Shown: positions 36,061-48,515, counted from the stretch's first letter. The stretch: DNA of 64,000 bases from Manis javanica (GCF_040802235.1 NC_133174.1:78576647-78640646); one strand, 5' to 3'. Notes: generated by a model not told the origin, from the sequence alone. Numbers and translations: made by a program.

Positions 36061-36322
36061 ATGGGGAATTGATCAGGGTAAAGCACCTCCTAGAGGGGTG
36101 GTGCCTTCCCCAGAATTGGGTAAGGGTAGAAACACTGGAATCTGTGGAATTAGTGCTACATAAGATAGACGACTGCTTAGAGGCCCTGAGTGGCCTTGAA
36201 ATAGTGGAATGTGTTATCGAGGAGAGAGAGAGAGACTTCAGCAGGAGAGAGAGACACACTTCAGCATGGCATGGAGGAGCTGGAAATGACTTATGGGATG
36301 TCCTTAAGAAAGAGAAATAGTT

Positions 36323-36485
36323 ATACTTACCTGGCAGGGGAAATACCATGATCACAAAGGTGGTTTTCCCAGGGTGAGGCTTATCCATTGCACTCCAGAT
36401 GTGCTGACCCCTGCGATTTCCCCAAATGTGGGAAACTCAGCTGCATCATTTCTGGTAGTGGGGGACTGCGTTTGCACTTTCCCAG
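36323..36485 (+). pseudogene. RNU1 pseudogene: U1 snRNA retropseudogene
   Basis: The sequence starts ATACTTACCTGGCAGGGG, which is the U1 5' end including the 5' splice-site recognition sequence. It continues through the whole U1 RNA, including the Sm-site region (rendered ATCATTTCTGG) and the last stem (GGGGGACTGCGTTTGCACTTTCCC). About a dozen substitutions distinguish it from the U1 I know. An A-rich tail (36486-36509) follows, and imperfect repeats around an AAGAAAGA...ATAGTTA motif flank it. This indicates L1-mediated retrotransposition into the ERV-L-like gag region. No snRNA promoter element was seen. Confidence 0.93.
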
Positions 36486-36509
36486 AAAAAAAAAAAAAAC
36501 AAAAAAAAG

Positions 36510-37770
36510 AAAGATAGTTATTGAGAGGATAGGTCAAGCTCCCAGAGGATATGTTAGCAGCGAGGGAGAAGGCAGCCAGAAAATCAGTGTTGCAGGAGGC
36601 TGTGGGGGAGGGGGAGGAAAAAGCAGTGCCTTCAGACCCAGAGATGGTAGAGGAGATGTTGGGAAAGGATGAGGGGTTGGGGCCAAGGGCCGATCTTTTG
36701 TTGAGGTGAATGTCTGAGGCACCAGCCTCCCCTGTATTAAAATCCCACCTAGTTGTAATTAAGAAAATAAAAATTCAACAACCATGAGCTCCTAAGGAGA
36801 GGAGCCACTCTCTCCCCAGGTCAATGCTCCACCCCTATACCCAGGATGAGCTGGTGGACATGAGCATCCGGTTTCCGCAGAAGGTGTCAGAATCTCTGCC
36901 TACATGGAATTTGCAGTTCTGAGATATAGGCTGGGAAACATTGTTATGTCAGGTCCTGAAATGTACTGACTGGCTTCTCTGACAATTTACCCTTCCCTCC
37001 TGCAGTGGTTGCAAAGTGCCTGTCACACCTCAGGGAATCAGGAATTTAAGAATTGGATGACAGCAGACATCAGGATAGTTTGGCCTAATCAGGGTGATTT
37101 ACCATACTTACACACTAGCTGGAAATGTATGCGTAGCTCCAGCAGGTGTTACAAGAGCTGAGCATGAAAATTATCATCTATAAGATGGACCTCCAGGGCT
37201 CTGAGGAGGAGTTGTTCACTGTAGGAATGAGAAATCTGGTGTTCCATACACATCACCCATCTCTCTTTGGGTCACTAGTAACTGTTCTTGCCCCATACAT
37301 AGGGCAACCCATAAATGAGGCTACTTGTCCATTAGCAGATCTGCAGGAGGTTGAAACAATAAGAGCATGGAAGGAGAAGGGGCTACAACTGAAAGGAGAG
37401 GTACAAAGGGCCCTGTGAAGGTTTAAGGATGCAGATGTGAGTTGATTTGAGAAAGGCTGGGTAGTGAAAGAAAAGAAAAACTTGATGGGCAGTCTAATAG
37501 GAACTTGTTAGAACTGTGGCATCAATTAAAGCCAGAGCAGCAGTTCCAGCCACTGAGGTCCAGGACATGGAAGTCAGAGGCAAAGCTCCATGTCCAGCCT
37601 GTGTCCCTGCAAGACTTCCTGGGGGACAGTACTCAGGCTCCACCTGGGCCTTCACCTTCACAGGAGGACAATTGGGTATCACTGTTTGACTGTGAGGGTC
37701 CAAGGTCCCCACCTTGGGGGACATCATGGGGACCAGAGGCCACATGTAGAATGAGCAATTCATTTATCCC
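36510..37770 (+). pseudogene. Gag-like remnants of ERV-L-like provirus
   Basis: The region between the LTR and the protease shows short open stretches. A 90-codon frame at 37146-37418 (capsid-like, with a YIGQPINEAT stretch) and an 89-codon frame at 37505-37774 are the longest. Their position supports Gag. Sequence similarity alone would not prove it. Confidence 0.45.
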
Positions 37771-37774
37771 CTGA

Positions 37775-38110
37775 GAATGTAGAATACGTCCTGGTACTGG
37801 TGGACACAGAAGCTGAATGTTCTCTGATTTATGGCAACCCTGAGAGTTTTCCTGGGACCCCTGCTGTGATAGATGGTTATGGGGGTAAGGAATTAGAGTG
37901 AAGAAAGCCCAAATCCCACTGGGGATACAGCATTTATCCCAAAGGAGTATACCATGTACATTTCTCCCATCTCTAAATATATTTGGGGTGGATATCCTGC
38001 AGGGCCTGTGGTTACAGACCACTGCAGGTTAGTTCAGACTGAGGATACATGTGGTAAAGGCAGTACTGAGAGGACATGCTAAGCACCCACCTGTAGATCT
38101 GCCTGTACCA
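37775..38110 (+). pseudogene. Protease remnant of ERV-L-like provirus
   Basis: A stretch reading VLVDTEAECSLIYG near 37790-37835 has the shape of a retroviral aspartic protease active site with the D-T-G glycine replaced by glutamate. It is followed by a PAVIDGYGG stretch. Its place just before RT supports the assignment. It is inactive. Confidence 0.55.
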
Positions 38111-38181
38111 TATGAGTAACAAATGCTAAGCAGTATAAATTTTCTGGGGGGCACAAGGAAATTGGAGAAACTCTACAGAAG

Positions 38182-38990
38182 TTGGCGAAGGTGGACATCA
38201 TAAAGCCCACTCATAGTCCTTTTAATTCCCTGTTGTGGTCAGTGAAAATGCCAGACAGTTCTTGGCATATGGTTGGGAATTATAGAGAATTGAATAAAGT
38301 CACACCCCTGTTGATGACAACTTTACTCTCTATAGCGACCCTTATGGACAACCTCAGTCATGAACTACAGATGTATCATTATGTTGTGGACCTTGTTAAT
38401 GTTTTGTTCTCTATTAATGTAATACAGGAAAGTGAGGAACAGTTTGCCTTCATGTGAGAAGGCCGGCAGTGGACATTCACTGTCCGTCCACAGGGATACC
38501 TTCACAGTCCCACCATTTGTCACAGACTTGTAGGCCAGAACTTGGCCACATCGAAGAAGCCACACACAGTGTGGTTATATCACTACACTGATGATATCAT
38601 GCTTATTTCTGATTCTCTTGAAGATTTAGGAGGGGCAGTTCCTAGACCACTACAACATCTACAGGAGAAAAGATGGGCTGTGAACAGCACCAAGGTTCAG
38701 GGACCTGGTTTGTCTGTAAAATTCTTGGGGGTTGTCTGGTCAGGTAAAACTAAAGTCATCCCAGAAGTAGTCATAGACAAGGTCCAGGCTTTCCCTACCC
38801 CTACGACTGCATCAGTAGTACAAGTGTTTTTGGGTCTTTTTTGCTACTGGAGAGTGTTTATCCCACACTTGGCACAAATTCTGAATCCCTTATACTGGTT
38901 GGTATGAAATAGAATCAAGTGGGACTGGAATGAAACATGTACAGATGCTTTACCTGCTGCTAAGTGAGCGGTCAAAGCTGTACAGGCCTT
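38182..38990 (+). pseudogene. Reverse transcriptase remnant of ERV-L-like provirus
   Basis: Two frames give RT: first the KPTHSPFNS, YRELNKVTP and VVDLVNVLFS segments, then a PQGY-type motif near 38493. The catalytic box is HYTDDIMLIS near 38583 (YTDD). KFLGVVWSGKTK and FLGLFCYWRVFIPHL mark the thumb and connection. Stops near 38456 and 38905 break it. Confidence 0.75.
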
Positions 38991-39059
38991 GAGTGTAATG
39001 AACTCATGTAGGTCCTGTTAGCTAGATGTTCATGTAACTGAAGATGATTATGGATGAGG

Positions 39060-39900
39060 CTTTTGGGAGCAGCTTGAATGGACATGCCAACTTATTGGAT
39101 TCTGGTCACAACTATGGAAAACAGCAGAGGTCTAGTATACCCTGATAGAGAAGCAACTAGCTGCTCTGTACCATGCCTTTCTGGCTATGGAGCCCATCAC
39201 CAGAACAGCTCTGATCAAGGAAATAACAACCTATCCCATTGCAGGGTGCGTGCAAGACTGGACCCAAAAGCCATGGAGTGGCAAGGAACAGATGCCTACA
39301 CTGGCCAAATGGGGCATACTTAGAGCAGTGCAGTGCCCTCTCCAATAGCCCCTTAAGTGGAGAACACCAACATTTATTGGAACCAGTGACATATACCACT
39401 GGAAAGCAGAAAGAACTTGCTTTTGAGCTATGAGTAGCTGAAAGCCCTTATCAGGAGGAAAAATCTCCTATGTCTGAAGATATTTGGTATACAAGCAACT
39501 CCAGTCATGGACAGCTCCTGAAGTGGAGGGCTGTGGCTTTCCATCCTAGAAATGAGACAATATGGGTGGACAATAGAGAGAGGAAGAATGGACAATGGGC
39601 TAAGTTGTGGGCAGTATGGCTCATGATAACCCAGGAGCCCTCCCCAATAGTTGTCTGCACTGACAGCTGGGCCATCTATTGGGGCTTGACCCTGTGGCTA
39701 CCAACATGGTATCATGACAACTGGATGGTTGGTTACTGGCCCTTTTGGGGGAAAGAGTTGTGATAAGATCTATGGGCTTCTGGTCAGACTAAGACAGCTA
39801 CCATATAACATGTAACTGGCTGACTACTTGCCATTGGCATGCCCAGGGAATGATGAAGCAAACACATTGGCCCTGGTGTGTTGGCTAGAAGGAAAGCCTG
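39060..39900 (+). pseudogene. RNase H and connection remnant of ERV-L-like provirus
   Basis: The clearest part is 39470-39763: TSNSSHGQ, the QWAKLWAVW helix and CTDSWAIYWGL carry RNase H landmarks. The first catalytic Asp position appears altered. A later NDEANTLA-like stretch sits near 39850. Several stops and frameshifts are present. Confidence 0.65.
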
Positions 39901-40031
39901 CCTCTGATGTAGCCCAATGGTTACCACAGCACTTGTTGTATGTGGGGTAAAAGACAATGTGGGCTGTATCGGGTCAGTGGGGCTTGCTGTTGACCTTTGA
40001 AGAAGTCAGCAGAGTCTGGAAGGAATGACTT

Positions 40032-40600
40032 GTGTTCTCTGAGAGGGACTTAACCCAAGTCCTGCAGCAACCTGGGATAATAGTAAAGGGGCTGATACCC
40101 CTTCTTAGGTGGCAGATAGACTATATTGGGCCCCTCCCCATATCCGAAGGATATTGGTATGCTATGAGTTGTGTGGACACAGCTACTAGACTGCTGGTTG
40201 CTCTTTCTGCATGTTGTGAAGATCAGCAAATGACCAAAAGGGGCCTAGAGTGTTTCTTTGCAGCCTATGGCTGGCTGCAGGTGATAGAGAGTGATCAAGA
40301 CACCCATGTTACTAGACATATGTTGTAAGAATGGGTGCTGCAATTAAGAATAAAGTGGAAGTTTCATGTACCATATAACCCTACCAGGGCAGGCATGATA
40401 GAGAGGTACAATGGTTTACAGAAATCTAGCCTGAAGTTAGACACTAATAGTCTTGAGATCTGGTCAGTTTACTTATGGACAGTGCCACAGCATTTGAATG
40501 AAAAGTCCTGAAAAGGAGCCTTGAGCCCTATGGACATGCTAATGCACATTGCTGCCTCTCCTATACAACAGAGTGTGTAAACCAAAGAGGAGTTATTGAA
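40032..40600 (+). pseudogene. Integrase remnant of ERV-L-like provirus
   Basis: The translation WQIDYIGPLP contains the first catalytic Asp. A VIESDQDTH motif near 40285-40310 contains the second. After a stop at 40326, MIERYNGL near 40396 contains the catalytic Glu. The sequence is recognisable but broken. Confidence 0.7.
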
Positions 40601-41383
40601 GCCAAATTGTGACCAGCAAAACAACATCCTGCTACCAGCCCCAACTACATTAAATACTGGAGACTCTGTTGAATGGATATGGCCCTGGACATTTTGACAC
40701 ATGGACCAGCGATGGCTGGCCTTTCTGGCACCTTGGGAAAAAGGTCTGGAAGTTGGCCTTCTGTGTGTTCCTGGAGTAACAGCCAAGTCACCCCCAAAGA
40801 TCATGGTAGTGAACCCATAATGTCTGGGAGGCAACATCATCTTATTGGGGAAGTTTTGTTTTATCTTTATGGCCAGTGCATGTACCTCCTCTAGCTGTAT
40901 ATATTGACCCATCTGTAACTCCCACAGGGAGGGGGTTGAAATTCTGGTATACTAGACAAAGACAAGATCCCATTCCTGCCATTGTCCTATCATAGGACCA
41001 CTCTCTTGCATGCATCCTACCTGATGAACAACATTGCCTATGCTGGTATCATTAAAACATGTGTTTCATTGTCTTTGAGGTTATTTTCTTCTATAGTCCC
41101 TCTGGACTGGACCCACCCTCTGGCTGCATCTGTTGGATTATTAGTGCTCTGTACTCCCTACCCTTTCTTCTACTGGCCCCTGTGGAAGGGTGAGCTATGG
41201 ATTTAATCTGCATAGGACTTTTAATCTAGCTGAATCCTCTGGCTTGAGGGTTATCATGATTTTATTTCTGTTGCTGTTATATATTATTGTTCTAGTTACA
41301 GTGCTCAAATTTTCTCACACAGGGGCCATTGCAGAAGATGGGAAGTGAGTAGATTCTGAGCTGAGATTTCTGGAGGGGTGGAC
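40601..41383 (+). other. 3' end of ERV-L-like interior, no env recognised
   Basis: Integrase C-terminal-like sequence fades out near 40900. Short frames such as 40982-41206 are hydrophobic, but I could not match them to any env motif. Confidence 0.4.
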
Positions 41384-41640
41384 TTTGGGTAAATTACAAT
41401 ATTTCTAGAATCTCTCACTTGGCCTTAGTGCATCTCCATAACAATAGGTGTTTCCATGGATTGGAGATAAGTAGTTTATGACCATATTAATACTTGATTC
41501 CAGCAGGGGTTCACACCTGGACCAGAGAGGTTTTGTGGGTTCTTTTGTAATGTGAGCCAGGGGTGAGCAGAAATAGATGACTGCTTGTAAGCAACAAATG
41601 GGTTTCTCCCACTTCATTTCTCCATTTGACTGATTTTGGC
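41384..41640 (+). repeat. 3' LTR of ERV-L-like provirus (approximate)
   Basis: TTTGGGTAAATTACAATATTTC and the following sequence parallel the 5' LTR at 35750 over more than 100 bp. The 3' boundary is not clear. Confidence 0.55.
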
Positions 41641-42689
41641 TTCAAAGGTTATCTGCCCCAGGCTGGGGACATATTGTGTCCCTTGAGTTACAGCAAGGCA
41701 GAGAGATTTTCTTGCATTTCCTTCTTCTCAATTGCTTTCAGTTTAAAATATGCAAAAGTGGTATATTTTGGGATTGCATATTCTGGTACCCTTCAGAAGG
41801 AAAGAAGGAAGGTAGGAAGGAAAGAGAGGAGGGAAGAGGGAAGAATCAAAAAGAGACAAAAATGTCAACAGTCAGGGTTTTTTATCTTGTTTCAAGATTT
41901 ATAGGAATTTGATGATTCACATGACAGCTTCACTTTTTTAATGTTAATAAAAGAAAAAAATCTTTAACTGAGTCTTCTTCCCATCTTATTCTTAACTATC
42001 CTTTCTTGGCAGCAAATAATGGAAAAACAAATTCTACATTCTTTGGATCTGAAGTTGCCTTGTGGCTGGTGATCAGAGCAGGTATGATTAGAAATTCCCA
42101 GTCTTTCTCAATATACATTTTTTCAATACATCTTCAAGATAATATCTAAGGTCAAATCAAAGACAAGTCTGTGTTTTTTTTGGAAGACAAATTGGAATGC
42201 AGTTAGGAATATACAAGTGAGTGCAGAAGCAAATTACTCCTCTTGGTAAACGTTTGCTTGAAAGATACTTTCTTAAGTCTAACTAATTAGAGTGGTATGG
42301 CACTGATTTGCAGCATGTCTGAAAGACTCTGGAATTCAGATTAAGTTTCATTTGGTAGCTGGTCACAATGAAGGAGAAATTGCACAAACCCACACACACA
42401 CGCACACACAATTGTTGGCAAGATTGAGAGAACCAACAAGGAATGTTAAAGTGCCAAAGGTCATAACAGTGGGAAGGCACTATCTCCTCTAAACCTGAAG
42501 GGAGAAAAGGAGAAAATAGTAATATCAAATCCCAACAGGAGTCAGATTGACATAGATCATGGGAAAGGAAGTACAGATTTAAAAAATAACATCTCCTGCC
42601 AAAAATGTAATGTGGTAGCAGGGATGGAGCAGGTAAGAAATATTGTGGTATTTGTCCATGGTTTCTGGTACAGAACTTCTAAAATACTT
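41641..42689. other. Spacer with purine-rich low-complexity tract
   Basis: A GGAAGG/AGAGGA-rich tract lies at about 41795-41850 and a short CACACACA stretch near 42393. No gene was recognised. Confidence 0.55.
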
Positions 42690-43360
42690 GGAAATTCCTG
42701 AGTGATAAGACTGCTTTTGTATGCTAATCAGTTGACACAACAGGGGGCTCCTAGATAGCTTTAGGATGAGGATTCATTGTCAGAAAAACCAACCAAATGA
42801 CTATAGAGTTAGAACATTCATCCCCACTATCCTGATCTCCTGGAAGAGACTGAGTTCATTCATTAATGATCAATGATTTAATCAATCATGCCTATGTAGT
42901 GAAATTGCCATAAAAAAATTTAAGCAACAAAGTTTAGAGAGATTTCAGGTTAGTGAATGCATTGATGTGCTGGGTGGATGGTGTATCTGGAGAGGGCATG
43001 GAAGCTCTGCGCCCCTGCCAACGCTCCTTGTTCTAACCATAACTTGCTCTGTGCCTCTCTTCCCTTTGGCTGTTTGAGTTGTATCCATTATCATAATAAA
43101 CTGGTAATCACAAAAAAAGCATTTTTCTGAGCTTTGTGAAAAAATTTCAGTGAATTATTGAACCTGAAGAGGAAGTTATAGAAATTTCCAAGTTTGTAGT
43201 TGGTCAGGTAGCAATGTAAGTGCCCTGGAAATTCTATTTGCTTCTGGCATCTGAAGTGGAGCAATTTTTGTGAGACTAAGCTCTTACCTTAAAAGGTCTG
43301 TGATAACTAAGAGAGTTGGTGGCAGAATTTAATTTGATTGTTGATATAAGGGAATAAATT
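42690..43360 (+). repeat. Ancient ERVL/MaLR-type LTR
   Basis: Landmarks include GGAGAGGGCATGGAAGCTC near 42990, CATAATAAACTGGTAATCAC near 43095 (poly(A) signal region) and TTCTGGCATCTGAAGTGGAGC near 43243. Together these fit an old mammalian LTR I remember in this class. I cannot assign the exact subfamily. Confidence 0.5.
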
Positions 43361-44754
43361 CCTTTTTTTTCTCCTCAACACTCCTAGGTTCTTCAGCTGG
43401 GGCCCTAGACATCCAAAAAGACAAATTAAGAAGAGAAAATAAGCAAGTTTGTTGATGCATACATTATACATACACATGGAAATACTTAGCTGTGAGTAAC
43501 TCAAAGGTGTAGTTAGAACTTTGGCCTGTATAGAATCTTAATAAAGAATAGTGAATTGTAGAGAAGTGACAAGACAAAGGAAATGGTTTTTCTGCTTCTA
43601 AGGGTAGCAGACTATGGGAAGGTAAATACATGGGGAAACTATCAGAGTAAAGTTTGTTTGTGCAAATCCATCTCAGTGCTGACTTTCTATCTTTTTTATG
43701 GCCATAGAATTTCCCCAGGAGGATTTGTGGCAGCCCTCATTTATCAGAATTGTCTGTTTTTAATCAGATAAGGGAAGCTGTAGGACAGTTTATATTTGCA
43801 TTTGTTGGTTGTCATTTACCTCCAGATCAAGATAATTATTGTGTTAAAATGGCATATTTTGGGGTGTGGCATGTTCTGGTCATCTACACTGGACACCCAG
43901 TTGTGTTAGAAAATTGCAGAATTTGTATGCAAAAATGACATTTATTTAATGCCAGAAAATATCATACATTTGGTTTCAAAACACATCACACAAATACTGA
44001 CTTATTTTTCCTCATTCTCCTATCTCCTGCTTCTGCCTTCTGATGGCCAAACACAATGAGGATCCAGTCAACCCAGGTAGTATATTCTGTAATGGAAGTC
44101 AGTATCCTAGTTTGAGGTCAGGGCAGAGAAGAGTGGAGAATGGATATTAGAGTAGAGGCAAGGGTGGAGGCAAATGCATATAACCAACGCAAAAAGAATC
44201 ATATAAATTTGTTGCAATTTTAAACTAACACCACCCATCCTGCTCCATTCACTGACACTCACAGTTTGGGTTCCTCAGAAACTGGACACTGAGATAGAGG
44301 TTAAACAGTAAAATGGTTGCTAGAGAGTGCTCCTGGAATAAATTCCTGTGGAAGAGAAATGAAAGAAATTGAATAAGGCAAAAGGGAGAGGTCAGGTTGC
44401 AATGCATTCTGGTAGTAATGTCTGAATTTACTTTGCGAAGAGTTCTACGGATGGGATAACGCTTTAGAGCTGTCCTGAACTAGGGCAAGATCCAAGCCCT
44501 TATGCAACCATAAAGATCAGTCTTTGGATGCTGAATATCCTGGGAAGAGGGCATGGCCTTGAACAAAACAGCCTTCTTTAACTGAGGAAATACTTGAAGA
44601 GGAAAACTACTAAAGAATATACTGGAAGTACTTTCAGTAGCTGCAGAGAAAGTCCTTTATTCATAAAAGAAAATCTGGGTCATGTGACACAACACCAATT
44701 TTCTGGGAAGTGAGAACTTTCAAGTGGACTAGACAGACCTGTAGACATGACTTG
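43361..44754. other. Unassigned DNA, possible old repeat
   Basis: A stretch near 44270-44580 (GGGTTCCTCAGAAACTGGAC onward) looks like a decayed interspersed repeat, but I cannot name it. No gene was seen. Confidence 0.4.
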
Positions 44755-46300
44755 ATATCATTCCTTTATTTATTAATTAATTCATTAAACAAATTACTCA
44801 CTGAGCACCCACTAGATCTAAGCCCCTGTTCTATGTTTTGAGGATATAGCCATAAAGTAGACATTTCTTGAAATGTCTTGAAATTTCTTGAAATTTAGTG
44901 AATGAGAAAGACATGTAAACAGCCAAGTTGATCAAGTATGATAATAGTTATGATGCAGGAAATACCAGGTGTATGGGAACACAGAAGGGGGGTGTTAACA
45001 CAGATTTGGAATACGCAGATAAGTTATCCCAATATAAATGACATGGGTGGGGGTTTATTTTAAGAGTAAGTAGGAGTTATCTAGATGAAGCCAAAGGGAT
45101 GAATATTGCAGAAAGAAAAATCAGCCTGTATGAAGTTCTAGGGACAATACAGAAAATTCCATGTTTGGAAAAATGAGAGATGTTAAATGTGAAGAATGTA
45201 AAACACAGAAGGTGATTGATGGGGAGAGCAACAAGTGAACAACAGTTTGAAGATAAAAGTGATGCAAATATTATTAAGAAAACTAGAGGACATTATAGAA
45301 TTCAGATTTACTTCTAAAAACAATGAAAAGTCACTCAAGAGTTTTTAGTAGGTATACTACATAATCATATTTGTATTTTAACAAGTCAAGTTTTCATTCT
45401 TTCATTAATGTACTTCTGTTATTTTTATGTATTTATTATTTGAGAAATTTATTAATAGCTTACTGTCAGACACTAGATGCCCAAGACACAGTGTTAAATG
45501 AAGGTTTGAAGGATGGATTGTAGGGAGGACACAAATAAAGAACGACTTAGAAAGTTATGACAAAAGCCTGGTTGAGGATTATTAGTGACTTAGATTATAT
45601 TTCTAGAAATATAGAGAAGTAAAATATTCTGAAAGGTATTCAAAAGGTGCAGTTGACCCTTGAATACAAGTTTGACCTGCATAGGTTCACCTAAATGCAG
45701 ATTTTTTTTCAATAAATATATTGGAAATAATTTTTGGAGATTTCTGATAATTTGAAAAAAAATTTTCTTTTTTGTAAGCTTACTTTATTGTAAGAATACG
45801 ATACATCGATACATATATATTATATACTGACAATATTTTAGCCATTATTATTTAAATTCAGGACTATTTTTTACCCTGCCCAACACACCAAAGAATATTG
45901 TAAGTATATAATACATATACAAAATATGTGTTATTTTATTATTATTGGTAAGGCTTCTAGCCAACAGTAGGCTATTAGTAGTTAAGTATCTGGGGAATCA
46001 AAAATTATATGTGAATTTTTTACTATACAGGGGGTTGGCATCCCTACCTGCCTAACTCCCATTTTGTTCAGAGGTCAACTGTATATTTAAAAGAAATTGG
46101 TGATTGGTTCGTTTAAGGAGATGATAGAGAAGTAGGATTCAGGAATGACATCCAGTTTTCTGCTTCTAGCACTTAGGTATAGAGTGGTATATTTCCTTGA
46201 TATGGAGTGTTGGGGTGGAGCAAAGTAAAATTCAGTTTTTATCATTGAGAATTTAAATTGCATGTGGGTCTTCTAAGATAAGTCCAGGTGGCTCAATATA
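44755..46300 (+). mobile_element. LINE-2 3' fragment(s), interrupted by a Tigger-like element
   Basis: TTCATTAAACAAATTACTCACTGAGCACC near 44781 matches the conserved L2 3' pattern, as does the following 600 bp (ACAGCCAAGTTGATCAAGTATG and onward). L2-like sequence resumes after 46082 (GGAGATGATAGAGAAGTAGG). The interruption at 45650-46081 is a separate insertion. All of it is old and non-coding. Confidence 0.6.
45650..46081. mobile_element. Tigger-like (TcMar) non-autonomous DNA transposon
   Basis: The ends are inverted: CAGTTGACCCTTGAATAC at the left and GAGGTCAACTG at the right. The interior (GCTTACTTTATTGTAAGAATAC, CAACAGTAGGCTATTAGTAG) matches a Tigger-family pattern I remember. A foreign stretch of about 50 bp (45840-45889) interrupts it (see findings). 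Confidence 0.65.
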
Positions 46301-48069
46301 TACATAATCATACTGAAAGCTTAGAAGGGAGCTCTTTTCCTAGCTAGTGATTTCCAATATTTTCCCAGTTTATTTTTTTAATCTTTTAAAAATGTGCCTT
46401 AAGCCATTATTATTTAAATTCAGGATTATTTTCTACTCTGCCCAACACACCAAACAAATGATATTTATGTGTATTGTCAGAGCAATAGCTTTTTTCTTGA
46501 TCAAAGTCTCTGACACCTCTAGAGATAAGAGTGGAATGGAGAATTTAATTTACACTGACATTGCCTGCTACAAGATAATGATGCCTCCTTCAAACATAGT
46601 ATTCTCACAACATAGTAAGATGTTGTTCCATAAAAGAATGTGTCTTTAACTTCCCAGGAATTTCCAGAACACTGTCACTGTTCTTACATAGTATACACTC
46701 GAAGAAACCCTGAGAAACATTTTTACAGTCTTTAAAATTTCATATTTTCACATAAAATAAAACACTAAATAAAATTTAAATCCACTGATTTGTCCTCATT
46801 ATATTTAATAAACATTCACAAAGAATAGTTTTACCATATCTGCTTTCAAGCTACAAAATGCGATTTTTCTGAAAATTCTTGAATCACATCATTGACATAA
46901 CTATACCACTGTCATTCATTATTTGAATTTCAAATACAAAATTCTCTCAACAGGAATTTTAATAGTTACATGATAATGAAACAGAATGATATGATTGTTA
47001 ACATTATAATTTGAAAGAGTTGGAAATATAATCTTGTGCCAGCAACTTCTGGCATACCATTTCATTAAATTCTCACCACAACTCTGCATAAGTATGTAGT
47101 AAATTTCCCTTTTAAAGGTGAGGAAATTATTCCAGGTTACCTTCCAGGTGATTCCCACTTGGCAGATCTACCAACAATACAGTAGTTCTTCCAGTTTTTA
47201 AAGTCTGTTATAGCAGGAGCTGTCAGGGTTCTATCTGCATCCCCAGCTTACCTCCAATGGACAGTGCCTGCATTTTGTCAGAAAGTCATCTCCTGCTACT
47301 GGAAACCAGTGGATCCCATATGCATGGTTAGCCAGAATTACTTGGGAATTATTGTCTATTAGACTTTTGTTAAATAAAACCATATTTTTTATGAGATGGC
47401 AGCATATAATAGACATCATGGAACTAATTCATAGAGTAATTCCACTAATCCAATGGATCTGCATTTTTTTTCCTTATCTGTTCTCCCTGACAAATGATTT
47501 CAGAGATGATATAAGAAAAGAAACAAAATAAGAAAACAAGATGTCAGAGTAAAAAAAAGGGAAATGAATAAAATGAGAGGTTATGATCATTAATGAATAA
47601 TTTTATCACACATTTTTGGGGGAGAGGTAAGTGCTGAAGATGAAAATAAACATTTTTAGAAATCTGACTAATAAAAAAGTAAAAAGTAAAAAGAAATGGT
47701 TTGGTAAGAATTACCATGTGGATGTTTATGGTGCTAACTTTTAAAAAAAAAATGACTCTCAGACTAAGCATCTTGCAGGTAAAATTCAATGCATGCTTTG
47801 CTTCAACTTTTGAAGAGGCCAAAAAGTTACCTGATTCTAATTGTCAGCAAAATGTTACAGAGAAATACACAGAGCACCACAACAGGAAAAGAAAAAATAG
47901 TGTCTGAAAATGCAATGAATGAAAATAAAGCAGTTCTATAACAATAATTTTTAAATCCATTGGATTTCAGCACAGGTGCAAAGAAAACATCACTTACTCA
48001 TTTTAATCAGTCTTCTATGCTTAAAATTTACTATATTAAATTACATGGAGGGAAATGGAGGAAGCCTTC

Positions 48070-48103
<34 letters not shown>

Positions 48104-48510
48104 GTTATTATTATTGTTGTGGTTGTTATATTGTTGTTATTGAGCTGGTGGAAAAGATTTTGTTTCTCTGGAATGCTTCCATGCTTTTACAGCAACGACT
48201 GTGAGTGAATTCCTACAGAAGAAGAGACATGCAAGTTTTCATGTTATCTCCTGATCTCTCTCAAAAGAGTCCCACATGATTTTGTCCTCAACAAAACTTT
48301 TGCATAAATTCTCATAACAATATTTACTTCTGAGAAATATCCAATTGTGAGGCAAGTGGGGACAAGGAAGAGATTTAGGACTAATTAGTAATAACTTTAG
48401 AAATAACAAAACCACTGTAAAATCTCTGCTGTTTTATATGACATTGAATAAAAATTAATTATCACAGAAGCTGAAATTTGTTAATTTTCATATCAAGTTT
48501 TTTGGTTGCT
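46301..48510. other. AT-rich spacer with ATT microsatellite
   Basis: No gene was recognised. A near copy of 45840-45889 lies at 46403-46453. A (ATT)n tract grading into TTG repeats is at 48072-48140. Confidence 0.6.
48072..48140. repeat. (ATT)n microsatellite
   Basis: About a dozen ATT units run together, then mix with GTT and GTG units. Confidence 0.9.
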
Positions 48511-48515
48511 AATAT

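Larger units (their letters stand above)
35750..41640 (+). mobile_element. Degraded ERV-L-like provirus
   Basis: Related LTR starts occur at 35750 and about 41384, and share long stretches such as GGCCTTAGTGCATCTCC and CAATAGGTGTTTCCA. Between them lie Gag-like coding remnants, a protease, an RT, an RNase H and an integrase, all with stops and frameshifts and all on the same strand. No env was recognised, as in ERV-L. The RT and integrase sequence style also suggests the ERV-L (class III) group, though a divergent class I element is not excluded. The 3' limit is approximate. Confidence 0.72.

Noticed and set aside
41790..41850. Purine-rich tract as a polypurine tract of the ERV-L-like provirus
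   Set aside because: It lies downstream of the 3' LTR start and is a GGAA-type low-complexity tract. A proviral polypurine tract would precede 41384.
42393..42410. CACACACA stretch as a regulatory Z-DNA site
   Set aside because: It is too short and imperfect to support more than a simple repeat.
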